Source: Bacteroidales bacterium
GTDB taxonomy: Bacteria; Bacteroidota; Bacteroidia; Bacteroidales; UBA932
Direction of reading: 5' to 3'
NCBI GenBank assembly: GCA_017527415.1
Contig: JAFXQA010000014.1
Coordinates: 1-58,979 of the forward strand
Length of the DNA: 58,979 bases
The position numbers and the translations under genes were made by a program. A model generated the notes under the pieces. That model made no database searches. It was not told the origin of the DNA and was given only the letters and a program-made list of their open reading frames with translations. How positions within the stretch are numbered: position 1 is the stretch's first letter; the number at the start of each line of letters is the position of its first letter. Shown here piece by piece: positions 21,958-30,964 of the stretch.

Positions 21958-24909
21958 TTAGAATCTGAAATAAACGTTAAGCATGTAATTGAATCCCGCC
22001 ATATAGAAGTACTTGGGATCGAACTTATAGTACTGTTCTTTGGAAACAGTGTTGTCCACCATGCGGGTCTGCTCATAGCCGCCGGTCTTTACCGTAGTGT
22101 TGTTGAGCAGGTTGCGGGCATTTAGCGAGAAGCCGAGCTGGTATTTGTAGCGGATGAACCAGCTCTTGCCTACAGAAATGTTCATCAGGAATACCGGGTC
22201 GAACTTCTCCTGGCTGGTCATGTATTCTATCTCCTTCGGAGTGATGATTCCATCGGGACCGGCTGTAGCGAAATCTGTGCGGTAGAGTGGATTCATGTCG
22301 AGATAGGATTCTCCGAAATACTGGCAGTCAGCCTCGATGAACCAATAATTGATATTGTAGTTCAAACCTATCGATGCTGCAATCTGAGGAGTAGAAGGCA
22401 CATAGTGTTTCTGGTACCGCTCCACCTGGGTTGTCGGATTGCCTGCAGCATCTTTCGCATAGACCGGACTCTGCGACCAGTAGCTCACGGGAATCATGGT
22501 CTGGCCGCCGAAACTCACAGGCTCGGCGCTGTTGTCGATGGTCTGAGTCATCATAGGTGTTGATGTGTACTCAGCCCTTCCTGCCGACAACGCACCCTGC
22601 ACAAAGAGATTAGGAAGGGGGGTAGGGACCTTGAATCCGAGCTCGATGCCATAATGCTGTTCGTCGATACCAGTAAGTACATAGTTGGAGAAGGCATTCT
22701 GGATGTCGTCGTAGGCACTCATAACCTTGCTCTGGTCCCAGATCTTAGTGTAGTATGCAGAAACGCGGGCGTTGTAGCCGCCGCCTGAATACTGCCAGTT
22801 GATATCGGAAGACAGGGACTTGATGCTGGTCAGGCCGGGCGTGACCGTATTGCGGGTACGGGCCGACACGAAGGACTGGTTGAAGGTAGGCGCATCGCGG
22901 AAATATCCAACGTTCGCGTACACCCTCATGTTACCCCCGATGACGTAGTTGAGATTGGCCTTGACCGCGCCGGTGGGCTTGATGACGGTCCTTGACCTGC
23001 CGAAAGAAGTAACCTCCCTGCCGGTGACCGGGTCGATGACAGGAGTCATGGACGTGCCGTAGCGCTTGTTCAGGTCATCCAGCTCGCTCTTGGTGCCCGG
23101 GAAGAGGCCCTTGCGCACGAGACCTTCCCTCCAGAGCCCGGAGACGCCGATGCGTCCGCCGAAGCTGGCGCTGAGGTTGCCGAACGAGAGGATCATGTTG
23201 CCCCAGGTGTTGAGCGAACGCACGTTGGCCATGTAATCATAGCCGTAGACATCCCCTTCGTGAAGGATCTCGGACTTGCCGCCGTGGGAGAGATAGTAGT
23301 CGAGGTCGTTCTGGAGCTTATATGCTTCGGAGCCGAACTCCCTCTCGGCGAAATTGTCGATGTTCACATAGTATTCTCCGCCGAGCAGGTCGGCCAACTG
23401 CTTGTAATAGTGAGTGCGGTTGACCTTTATCTGGCCGCCGCCGACCAGCGTCATCCAATTGAAGGGACGCCATTTGCCGTCGAGCACGAAGTTGAGGTCG
23501 CGCTGGTCCACGTGGCGTTCCTCCTGCACATATTTTGAACGGGCGCCGTTGGATTCGATATTTTGGCGGTTTACGTTGTAGAGACGGTCCCAGTTGACGT
23601 GGACGGCATTAGGATAATCTGCAGGATGTGTCCAGACCTCCTGAGCCGCGGCATACTTCACAAAATTGGCCCGGCCGTAGTCGGAGTTGGTCATGAAGAA
23701 GTATGACGGCAGGTTACGGTAGTAGTCCGGCCTGGGATCCTGGGCGTCGTACCAGTCGAGGGCCGTGTATCCGTTTTTACCGAAACGGTAAAGCAGGGTG
23801 GCCGTCAGCGAGAACCTGTCGGAAGGGTTGTAGTCATACTTCAGGAAAGCGATGGGCTCGTTTGTCTTACGGACGCGGGCATTGCGCACCGTGCCATTCT
23901 GATATCCCCAGTTGGAATTGTACATGTTGGTACCCACCAGGTCGTAGACTTCCTGGGTGGATGCGTTCTGCGCTCCCCTCTGGCCCGGAGTGGCGAAGAA
24001 CGCCGCGCTTAGCTTATGACCATCGCCGAAGTACTTGTCGGCCGCGAAATAATAAGCGAAGGAGCGGTAGTACACTCCGTCGATCCAGTCGTTGCCGCCG
24101 AGACGGGCGGAGACGTTCGCCGCAAAGGCCCATCCGTTGTCCATGATTCCAGTGGCGTACGAGGCCATCAGGCGCAGGCGGTAGAGGGTGCTGTTTGTAA
24201 GAACGCTGCCGCGCATGCCCTTGCGTACCGCCGATGCGGTGCCGTCGATGTTGGTGGTGCCGTTGTACCCGCCTATGGTATAGTCTGTGGCATCCAGGCC
24301 AACGGAAGAATCCTTGCTGCGCATCGCCTCGTTCAGGCCGCTCCAGAGGGAGAACGGGCCGTATCCCGTAAGGGCATCGTTAAGCTTGACACCCGCGAGA
24401 TAGACTTCCTGGGACTCGCTGTTGTAGCCCCTCTGTTTGAAGCGCACGGAGGAGAAACCAAAGCCGACGATATTGGAGAAGATGTCGTTGGAGTCGAACA
24501 GGACGGCTGAGTTGTCGTTGAACCCGCTGTCGTCCATATCGAACTCATTACTGGCGGCATCATCGAGTTCTTCGGCCTTCTGCGCTCCGGAGAGAGAAAG
24601 ATTGAACATATTCTTGACGTATCCGTCGTTCACGGTGACACCCACCTGCTGCTGCAGGTAATCGGGTGCCTCGATAACGAGGGAATACATGCCGTCGGCA
24701 AGATTCTCAATAAGGAATGTGCCGTCGGCAGCAGTGGTGGCAACTGCCACCTGGGCCGCTCCGCGATACAGTATCAGCTTCGCGTTCTCGACCGGCTGGC
24801 GGTCGTTACGGCTGATGACCGTACCCTTTACTCCTCCGGTAGGGTCCTCTTTTGCAAAGAGGGCTGCCGAAGCGAGGAGCGCGGTAATGAGGAATATCAG
24901 TTTACGCAT
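21958..24909 (-). CDS. TonB-dependent outer-membrane receptor
   Basis: 983 residues. Signal peptide (LIFLITALLASAALFAK), carboxypeptidase-regulatory-like domain (about 25-110, GGVKGTVISRNDRQPVENAKL), plug domain with FGFSSVRFKQRGYNSESQEVYLAGVKLND (shown in part by homologues), then a long beta-barrel ending in NYMLNVYFRF with the terminal Phe. Imports a ligand using TonB-ExbBD energy. Operon context (two nucleases upstream, OB-fold lipoprotein downstream) points to nucleic-acid fragments or nucleotides as a possible cargo, by inference only. Confidence 0.88.
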   Translation of the reverse strand: MRKLIFLITALLASAALFAKEDPTGGVKGTVISRNDRQPVENAKLILYRGAAQVAVATTAADGTFLIENLADGMYSLVIEAPDYLQQQVGVTVNDGYVKNMFNLSLSGAQKAEELDDAASNEFDMDDSGFNDNSAVLFDSNDIFSNIVGFGFSSVRFKQRGYNSESQEVYLAGVKLNDALTGYGPFSLWSGLNEAMRSKDSSVGLDATDYTIGGYNGTTNIDGTASAVRKGMRGSVLTNSTLYRLRLMASYATGIMDNGWAFAANVSARLGGNDWIDGVYYRSFAYYFAADKYFGDGHKLSAAFFATPGQRGAQNASTQEVYDLVGTNMYNSNWGYQNGTVRNARVRKTNEPIAFLKYDYNPSDRFSLTATLLYRFGKNGYTALDWYDAQDPRPDYYRNLPSYFFMTNSDYGRANFVKYAAAQEVWTHPADYPNAVHVNWDRLYNVNRQNIESNGARSKYVQEERHVDQRDLNFVLDGKWRPFNWMTLVGGGQIKVNRTHYYKQLADLLGGEYYVNIDNFAEREFGSEAYKLQNDLDYYLSHGGKSEILHEGDVYGYDYMANVRSLNTWGNMILSFGNLSASFGGRIGVSGLWREGLVRKGLFPGTKSELDDLNKRYGTSMTPVIDPVTGREVTSFGRSRTVIKPTGAVKANLNYVIGGNMRVYANVGYFRDAPTFNQSFVSARTRNTVTPGLTSIKSLSSDINWQYSGGGYNARVSAYYTKIWDQSKVMSAYDDIQNAFSNYVLTGIDEQHYGIELGFKVPTPLPNLFVQGALSAGRAEYTSTPMMTQTIDNSAEPVSFGGQTMIPVSYWSQSPVYAKDAAGNPTTQVERYQKHYVPSTPQIAASIGLNYNINYWFIEADCQYFGESYLDMNPLYRTDFATAGPDGIITPKEIEYMTSQEKFDPVFLMNISVGKSWFIRYKYQLGFSLNARNLLNNTTVKTGGYEQTRMVDNTVSKEQYYKFDPKYFYMAGFNYMLNVYFRF

Positions 24910-24922
24910 AATGCAGTGATTA

Positions 24923-25999
24923 CTACTTGGTAACTACTATGTATGTAGGATAGTGGTCGGAATAGCCTCCGACAAATGCGCCTCCGGAGAAGGTGCGGAA
25001 CGGCGTACCCTTGTACTGGCCCTTTTGCTGGGTCATGAACGGCTTGCGGAAAATGCGGCCATAAAACTTGTTTTTCACTATGGGCCTGATTGCGTATGAT
25101 CCATCCTTCACGTTCACAAGGTTGCTGTTCACGAGGATGATGTCGTAGATGTTCGTTTCGCCGCGATAGTAAAGCGAACTGTAGCCGGCCTTAAGCATGC
25201 TCAGGAATGGTGAGAAGAAATCCTCCGGGCCCACCTCATCTGTCTTCTCCATACCATGCATGAACTTGACCATGCTGGGGTCGGAAGGGTTGTCATTCAT
25301 GTCACCCATAACGACTATCTTTATGCCAGGAAACTCGTTCTGGATCTCTATCGCTCTCTTGTAGATGATTTCCGCTCCGCGGGGACGAAGATCGGCGCCC
25401 TTTCCGCCGAGACGGGAGGGCAGGTGGGCGACGAAGATGGCGAACATCTCACCGTCCAGGAGCCCCCTCACCATGAGAACGTCACGGGTACGGAAATTGT
25501 CTTTTTCCTCCTGCGTCCAGGCGCTGAAGTCAATCTCGGAACCATCGAAGGTGAAAGGAATGGCTTCGCTGGCAAGCATCTTGAACAGTTCCGGCTTGTA
25601 GAACAGGGCGACATCAACGCCGCGGCGGTCCGGACTGTCATAGTGGACGATCTGGTAGTTGGCTTCCGCGATCTCGGGCTGGTTTACCAGGTCGTCGAGC
25701 ACATGGCGGTTTTCCACCTCACTCACGCCCAGGATGGCATGCCAGCATCCGTTATCTTCCTTCATGGCCTTGATCACGCTTGCCATGTTATGGAGTTTCT
25801 TTGTGTATTTAGCCTCGGTCCACTGGTTCTGACCGTCGGGCAGGTACTGATAATCGTTTTTCCCTTCATCGTGATAGGTGTCGAACAGGTTCTCCAGATT
25901 GTAGAACCCTATCACCCGGCTCGTACGCCCCTTTCCCTGGGCAAATGCGGCCGTTACGGCAAGAACGACGAAAAGTACTGTCAAAAGACGCTTTTTCAT
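24923..25999 (-). CDS. Exported endonuclease/exonuclease/phosphatase family protein
   Basis: 358 residues with a signal peptide (LLTVLFVVLAVTAAFAQG). The EEP fold is marked by VIGFYNLENLFDTYHD (Asn/Glu metal site), GVSEVENRHVLDDLV, VVMGDMNDNPSDPS and the final GGYSDHYPTYIVV (catalytic Asp-His). Members include exported DNases and phosphodiesterases. Placed 12 nt after the NUC1 nuclease gene and 13 nt before the TonB receptor, so probably one transcript. Confidence 0.88.
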   Translation of the reverse strand: MKKRLLTVLFVVLAVTAAFAQGKGRTSRVIGFYNLENLFDTYHDEGKNDYQYLPDGQNQWTEAKYTKKLHNMASVIKAMKEDNGCWHAILGVSEVENRHVLDDLVNQPEIAEANYQIVHYDSPDRRGVDVALFYKPELFKMLASEAIPFTFDGSEIDFSAWTQEEKDNFRTRDVLMVRGLLDGEMFAIFVAHLPSRLGGKGADLRPRGAEIIYKRAIEIQNEFPGIKIVVMGDMNDNPSDPSMVKFMHGMEKTDEVGPEDFFSPFLSMLKAGYSSLYYRGETNIYDIILVNSNLVNVKDGSYAIRPIVKNKFYGRIFRKPFMTQQKGQYKGTPFRTFSGGAFVGGYSDHYPTYIVVTK

Positions 26000-26011
26000 A
26001 TCAATTTGTTT

Positions 26012-27229
26012 TTAATTTGTTGACCACCAGTAAGACAATGCCGTGGGATCTTCCGTTTCGATGGTTTCCGCCACCGAAGCGCCCACGAGCGCCGGGAGGT
26101 TTACGAAGAAATCTATTCCGGTCTTACGCTCAAGTTCCCGGATGGACATCGCCATGCTGCGGTTGACCGCCCGGCTGGCATTTTCGGCATTATGTTCAAG
26201 GAAGACAGCACATGCATTATAACCGGAATGCCCGAAGGTGCCGTTCCTGTTATAACGAAGAACAGCTTTAAAGTATGCGTAAGGGGCCACTACCCTCTTA
26301 CCCATATTGTCCGAAGCCACTCCGTAATGGGGTTCAGGAACGCATCCGGTTACCACATACAGGGTATCGCAGGATTTCGCCCATGCCCGTACCCGGTCTT
26401 CCAGTTTCGCCCACACCCCGGAATTGAACGAGCCAAGCTGCGGGGTCATGTTGGTACCGTAGAAGGTTTCCCTGTTCGCCAAGGGGCGGTAGCGGTCGGC
26501 CGACGGAATCTGATGCCCGCGGTTCATGCCCTTCAATCCATTATAGTTGCCATTGGAGATGATGGCCTGGTCGGATGCAGGCATCAAAGGGTCAACGCCC
26601 CAGGCATTGCTCCGTTCTCCTGTTCCCCCGATCAGGACGCTGTTGAGCGGATATGCCACCCAGATTGCAAGACGGGAGGAATAATCGTAATAATAAGAGT
26701 AATTGCGGGTCTTCTTCCCGTCGACAGTCATGGGATGATGATAGAAATCCATGCCGTCGGATGCATCCGTCGCGGGCAGTTCAAGCCATTTTGGGGATGC
26801 GGTGGGAGTACCCTTGCGCACATCTGCAGGCTGGTCACTCTTTGTACCCTTCTGGAAGATATCGATGGAAGCAACGCCGTACTTATCGTACACAGTGAGT
26901 GTTACGGCCCTTTCCGTCTCCTTGGGATTGGCCTTGCACGTGAGGAGTTGGGCCCCGGAATCACCGGTGCCGGAATAGTTGGTAAGCGACGCCCACTCGG
27001 CAGTTTCGCCGTCGTAGCTGAGTTTCAGTTCCCAGTCGGTTTTGGATGTCACGAAAATGAAGACATCCTCTCCCTGCTGGCTAAGGTATTCCTTGCCCTC
27101 CTCGACCATTACAGAAGGCGGGCTGACGGCATCTTTCTGTCCCAGGCCTCCACACGAAGCAACTGAGAGTGACAGCGCCAGAAGCGCTGCCACCCACAGA
27201 AGGATATGCCTGGCCGAAAGATTCAGCAT
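26012..27229 (-). CDS. DNA/RNA non-specific endonuclease (NUC1) with BACON domain, lipoprotein
   Basis: 405 residues. Lipobox in LSLSVASCGG, a BACON-like beta domain (about 40-130, DVFIFVTSKTDWELKLSYDG), then the beta-beta-alpha-metal nuclease domain with MNRGHQIPSADR (the DRGH-type motif, His as general base) and TNMTPQLGSFNSGVWAKLE with the metal-binding Asn. Such enzymes cut single- and double-stranded DNA and RNA. A surface-anchored nuclease beside a TonB receptor suggests extracellular nucleic-acid digestion. Starts immediately after the upstream BACON gene's stop. Confidence 0.9.
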   Translation of the reverse strand: MLNLSARHILLWVAALLALSLSVASCGGLGQKDAVSPPSVMVEEGKEYLSQQGEDVFIFVTSKTDWELKLSYDGETAEWASLTNYSGTGDSGAQLLTCKANPKETERAVTLTVYDKYGVASIDIFQKGTKSDQPADVRKGTPTASPKWLELPATDASDGMDFYHHPMTVDGKKTRNYSYYYDYSSRLAIWVAYPLNSVLIGGTGERSNAWGVDPLMPASDQAIISNGNYNGLKGMNRGHQIPSADRYRPLANRETFYGTNMTPQLGSFNSGVWAKLEDRVRAWAKSCDTLYVVTGCVPEPHYGVASDNMGKRVVAPYAYFKAVLRYNRNGTFGHSGYNACAVFLEHNAENASRAVNRSMAMSIRELERKTGIDFFVNLPALVGASVAETIETEDPTALSYWWSTN

Positions 27230-30200
27230 TTATTTATAGATAATTGTAACGGCTGTCATTTTAACCTGGCCATTTGTGGCTCCGGTTGTTGAAGTTACGG
27301 AGAATTTTGCCGTTGATCCGCTAAGACTCACTTCGCTGCCGGATGCCACGGTAGATCCAGATGCATCAACAAGACTTCCGCCATTTGACTGGCCATAAGT
27401 GAACTTCACGGAAACGAGCTGATTTGATTCAGGAACACTGATCTGAACAATCGGATTATTGGTCTGGTACAAACGCCATTCGGCACCATTGCTATAGAAC
27501 TTTCCGTTGTTTCCATCAGTATTGACAGACATCACGACACCCGCAGCAAGTTCAAGAGTGCCGACCTGAGTTCCATTGGTGGTTACTGAATACTTGGTGG
27601 CCATATCTGACATACTTACCGATACCGTGACAGGATCCCCCGGCTGGGAATTCACCTTCTTCGCCTGAGTGATGGTAACCACCACATTATCTACACTCTC
27701 GCCGGAGATGGTTACAGTGTATGTCTTGGCGTTCTCCGTGTCATCGTTGGCAGCGAAACCAATCATGAAGCGGCCGTCACCGTTTCCGGTTACAGAAGTA
27801 CCGGTCTTGCCGTCTGCGCCTGCGAGTTCCGCAGTGCCGGAGGTGAGAGTTGCAGTCCAGGCAACGTTTGAAGTAACATTGACTGTTGCACTGGTGACTG
27901 TTGAGGCTACTTCAATCTCGGTCTTGTCTACCTTAAGGCTGGGTGCGGCTTCACCGATCTTCTCGGCAGAAACATATACTATCTGATGATATGCGGAAGC
28001 CTTTCCGGTATAGAAACCGGTGATCTTGTACTTGGCGCCAAGTTCGATGCTGTCATAAAGGCTGCCTGCAGCATTTACGAAAGAAGCATACGGGGTGTCG
28101 CCGCCTTCGAAGTACAGGTTGGTGTAATTGCCCGACTTCTTGGGAGTGGCAACGAAAGTGACATAAGCTGCGTGTTTGTTGGCGTTGGAATAGGTGGCGT
28201 AAGTCTCGCTTATATCTGTGGGAGTTCCATAGACCGGGGTGCCGGCACCTGTCTTGGTGATAGTGGGACTGCTAATCTGCTTGCCGCTATTGTAAGAACC
28301 GATCTTGCCGGTTACATTGACAATATCTCCAATCTCCACTCCGGGAGCGCCGTTCTTGTAGACATAAACATGGTTGGTACCGTCGGAGAGGATGCATCCC
28401 TTGGTAGTCACCGCTGCAACAGTAGCACCGACGATGCTGACATCGGCACCATCAGTAACCATCGCCGTGATGGTAGAAAGGTCGGTTGCCTGGCTCGCAT
28501 CTACAGCTTTGGCCTGGGTGAGAGTAACCACTACATCCTGAACCGAAGTCGCGGAGATGGTGAATTTGGCCACAACCTCATTCTCAGTCGAGGTATTCTT
28601 CGGGAAGGAAACGGTGATTTCTGCATCGCCTTCACCTGAAGCAGGACTTGCCACGAAGCCTTCTTTGTCGCTTGTAATAGTCCACGCCACATTGGACTGC
28701 ACGTTGAACTTGGCGGAGACATCTTCAGAAGTAGCGCTAAGAGTAAGAGGCGTGGCGGAAAGACGAGGCTCGACATCCTGCCCATATGTAACGCCTATCT
28801 GCTGGAAGCGATAGTGTCCGGACGTAAGAGGATAAGCAAGGACAACTTCCATGGCCTTTCCTGTCCAGGTGAGAATATTCTTGGTTCCATCGAAACTGTA
28901 TGAACCAACTGTGAAAAGCTTCTCAAGGTCAGCCTCGGCGGGATGATAGGAGCCATCCTTGTCATCGGCAGCAAACAGATACTCAACCTTCACTATAGGT
29001 TTGTTGGAGGAGACGGTGAGGGTGCTGTTTTTGTAAACACGCATGGCCTCTCCCTTGTCGTAATACTTGCCGGTGTTGCTGTCTCCGTCGAAAGATACGG
29101 ATGCAGAGCCTATCACAATCGGCTTCGGGAACTGTGCCTGATTGGCGACTTTAAGGTCATGGGCGGCATTCTTGGCGATGAACACATCGTCACCTGCAAC
29201 AGCAGCCTCGACCGGAGTATATGTGGCCTGGCCGGTAACCTTGACTGCGATGAACTGGTGATAGCTGTTCTTGCTTTCCCAGCCGGTGTAGTAACCGAGA
29301 ACATCAACTGTATTTCCTTCACCCCAGCTGGTGCCGGACTCATCTGCAAACATTGCAGAGGGAGCGCTTACGAAGGAAAGATAACCGTCGTAGCCCTCAA
29401 CCTTGAACTGGGTATAATTGCCATCCTTGTGGACGGTGGCAGTCATATGGGCATACTTGGGATACCAGATGCCGCCGTAGTTGGTGGATTCTTCGTCGGT
29501 TGCGGCTGCGGTGACGCACCTGGTAAGGAAGTCTTTGTTTATCTCCACAGGTGTAGGATACTCGGGAGTGGCAGTGCCTGTCTTCTTCTCACTGGCATCG
29601 GTGATTTCGTATTCACCCCAGTAGTACTTGAATGTACCTATAAGCGAGACCTTGTCACCTACCGCAAGTTTCGGGTCGGCGTTCTTATAAACATAGATGG
29701 CCTTGTCGCCCTTGCCGATGACATAACCCTTGGTGGTGACGGCAGTAACGGTGGCGTTCAGGACAGTGACATTGCTGCCTGCAGGCTTGGCAATGATGGT
29801 CGCAAGGTCGGTGACCTCATCGCTGTCGGGGATGTTGCCGGACTGGTCGAGACCGAGACTGACGGCTGCATTCAGGTCGAGAAGGTCTCCGCCGGAAGCA
29901 GCTGCGAGCTGTAGGTCATCTAAACGATATACGCCGCCGGTGCTCGTTGTCTTGAGATTGGCGCACTTGAACACTACGGTAACGGCTTCCGTTCCCGTGG
30001 GCACGGCAAACTTGACCGTTGCGAGATTCCATGTACCCACGGGGACGGTGCCGTCCTTGAATGTGGGAACCAGTTCCACACCCTTGACGCCGTCTATACT
30101 TACGAAGACCTTGAACTCTTCGGGGTTGTAGGTATTGTCGGTGTCGTCCTGGGTGTAACGCTCGCCTCCGAAAGACAGAGCGATGTTGGTCTTTCCGTTA

Positions 30201-30832
30201 AGGGCGATGTTCTTTACGGCGAAAGAAGCTGTTTTTCCAAAGAACAGGAAGTTCTTTCCGGAACCGGGATACAGCGACTTCTCATGGTCGGATGTCTGCC
30301 CGTTGTTCCTCACGGACATGCCGGTGAACTCATAGGCGACATTGGCGATGCCGTTGCCGGTTTCGTTGCGCCAGTGGTCCACCTGGTCGAGATAAGGCCA
30401 TCCGGAAGAGGGCTTCTCAAAGGTGGTCTTGTCAAAGTCGTTCTTGTAAAGGAGGGCATCGGCCACCGTTCCGGCTTCACCGGACTGCTTCACCTTCAGC
30501 ACGGCATCAGAGAAGCCGATGGTAAAGGTTATGTTGGCATCGCGATCGATGTCGGGATTGGATTTGGCGGTAATGGTTACCGTCTGTTTTTCATTTGACC
30601 CCTGACCGGAATTCGGAGTGACAGTAATCCAGTCGGGAACGTTGTTCACCGTCCACTGCCGGGTTGCAGTGATATTTACTGTAGCATGGGCACCTGCCTC
30701 GGAAGTCAGGTTTACCTCAGTTGGATCGAGGGAGATGCTCGCAGCTCCCAGAGGTTTTTCCTTTTCTTCACAGGAGGAAAGCGTTGCAAGAGCTGCAATT
30801 GCAGCGATTGCCAGAATTTTTGAGAATTTCAT
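27230..30832 (-). CDS. Large surface lipoprotein: BACON, anchor-J-like and OB-fold-like modules
   Basis: 1200 residues from the ATG at 30832 (lipobox ATLSSCEEK); upstream in-frame residues lie in promoter DNA. Modules in order, by eye: BACON (about 35-115); a jelly-roll resembling choice-of-anchor J (about 125-315, YKNDFDKTTFEKPSSGWPYLD); OB-like repeat with YVIGKGDKAIYVYK (about 325-545); a beta domain (565-695); second BACON (700-790); second OB-like repeat with CILSDGTNHVYVYK (795-990); third BACON (995-1080); and a final beta domain repeating the 565-695 type. No catalytic motif is seen. Likely a surface binding protein; it heads the nuclease operon. Confidence 0.75.
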   Translation of the reverse strand: MKFSKILAIAAIAALATLSSCEEKEKPLGAASISLDPTEVNLTSEAGAHATVNITATRQWTVNNVPDWITVTPNSGQGSNEKQTVTITAKSNPDIDRDANITFTIGFSDAVLKVKQSGEAGTVADALLYKNDFDKTTFEKPSSGWPYLDQVDHWRNETGNGIANVAYEFTGMSVRNNGQTSDHEKSLYPGSGKNFLFFGKTASFAVKNIALNGKTNIALSFGGERYTQDDTDNTYNPEEFKVFVSIDGVKGVELVPTFKDGTVPVGTWNLATVKFAVPTGTEAVTVVFKCANLKTTSTGGVYRLDDLQLAAASGGDLLDLNAAVSLGLDQSGNIPDSDEVTDLATIIAKPAGSNVTVLNATVTAVTTKGYVIGKGDKAIYVYKNADPKLAVGDKVSLIGTFKYYWGEYEITDASEKKTGTATPEYPTPVEINKDFLTRCVTAAATDEESTNYGGIWYPKYAHMTATVHKDGNYTQFKVEGYDGYLSFVSAPSAMFADESGTSWGEGNTVDVLGYYTGWESKNSYHQFIAVKVTGQATYTPVEAAVAGDDVFIAKNAAHDLKVANQAQFPKPIVIGSASVSFDGDSNTGKYYDKGEAMRVYKNSTLTVSSNKPIVKVEYLFAADDKDGSYHPAEADLEKLFTVGSYSFDGTKNILTWTGKAMEVVLAYPLTSGHYRFQQIGVTYGQDVEPRLSATPLTLSATSEDVSAKFNVQSNVAWTITSDKEGFVASPASGEGDAEITVSFPKNTSTENEVVAKFTISATSVQDVVVTLTQAKAVDASQATDLSTITAMVTDGADVSIVGATVAAVTTKGCILSDGTNHVYVYKNGAPGVEIGDIVNVTGKIGSYNSGKQISSPTITKTGAGTPVYGTPTDISETYATYSNANKHAAYVTFVATPKKSGNYTNLYFEGGDTPYASFVNAAGSLYDSIELGAKYKITGFYTGKASAYHQIVYVSAEKIGEAAPSLKVDKTEIEVASTVTSATVNVTSNVAWTATLTSGTAELAGADGKTGTSVTGNGDGRFMIGFAANDDTENAKTYTVTISGESVDNVVVTITQAKKVNSQPGDPVTVSVSMSDMATKYSVTTNGTQVGTLELAAGVVMSVNTDGNNGKFYSNGAEWRLYQTNNPIVQISVPESNQLVSVKFTYGQSNGGSLVDASGSTVASGSEVSLSGSTAKFSVTSTTGATNGQVKMTAVTIIYK

Positions 30833-30879
30833 GATGTTATTGTTTTGTGTTCTAATTTTGTTTTGCGCTTTATAGTCTT

Positions 30880-30887
30880 CAAATATA
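30880..30887 (-). promoter_or_regulatory. -7 box of the nuclease/TonB operon
   Basis: TATATTTG on the minus strand, 47 nt before the ATG at 30832. A TTTG about 20 nt upstream, in the terminator U-tract of the preceding gene, could serve as the -33 element. Confidence 0.6.
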
Positions 30888-30903
30888 AGTATTCCTTTGG
30901 AAT

Positions 30904-30943
30904 AAAACAAAAAAAGAGCGCAGCTCCTTTCGGGCTGCGCTCT
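30904..30943 (-). terminator. Rho-independent terminator
   Basis: Minus-strand stem AGAGCGCAGC / GCTGCGCTCT (10 bp, perfect) with a CCGAAAGGA loop, then a run of T. It ends the upstream BACON/OB-fold gene 20 nt after its stop. Confidence 0.9.
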
Positions 30944-30964
30944 CATGATAAAGGTATAGCTTAC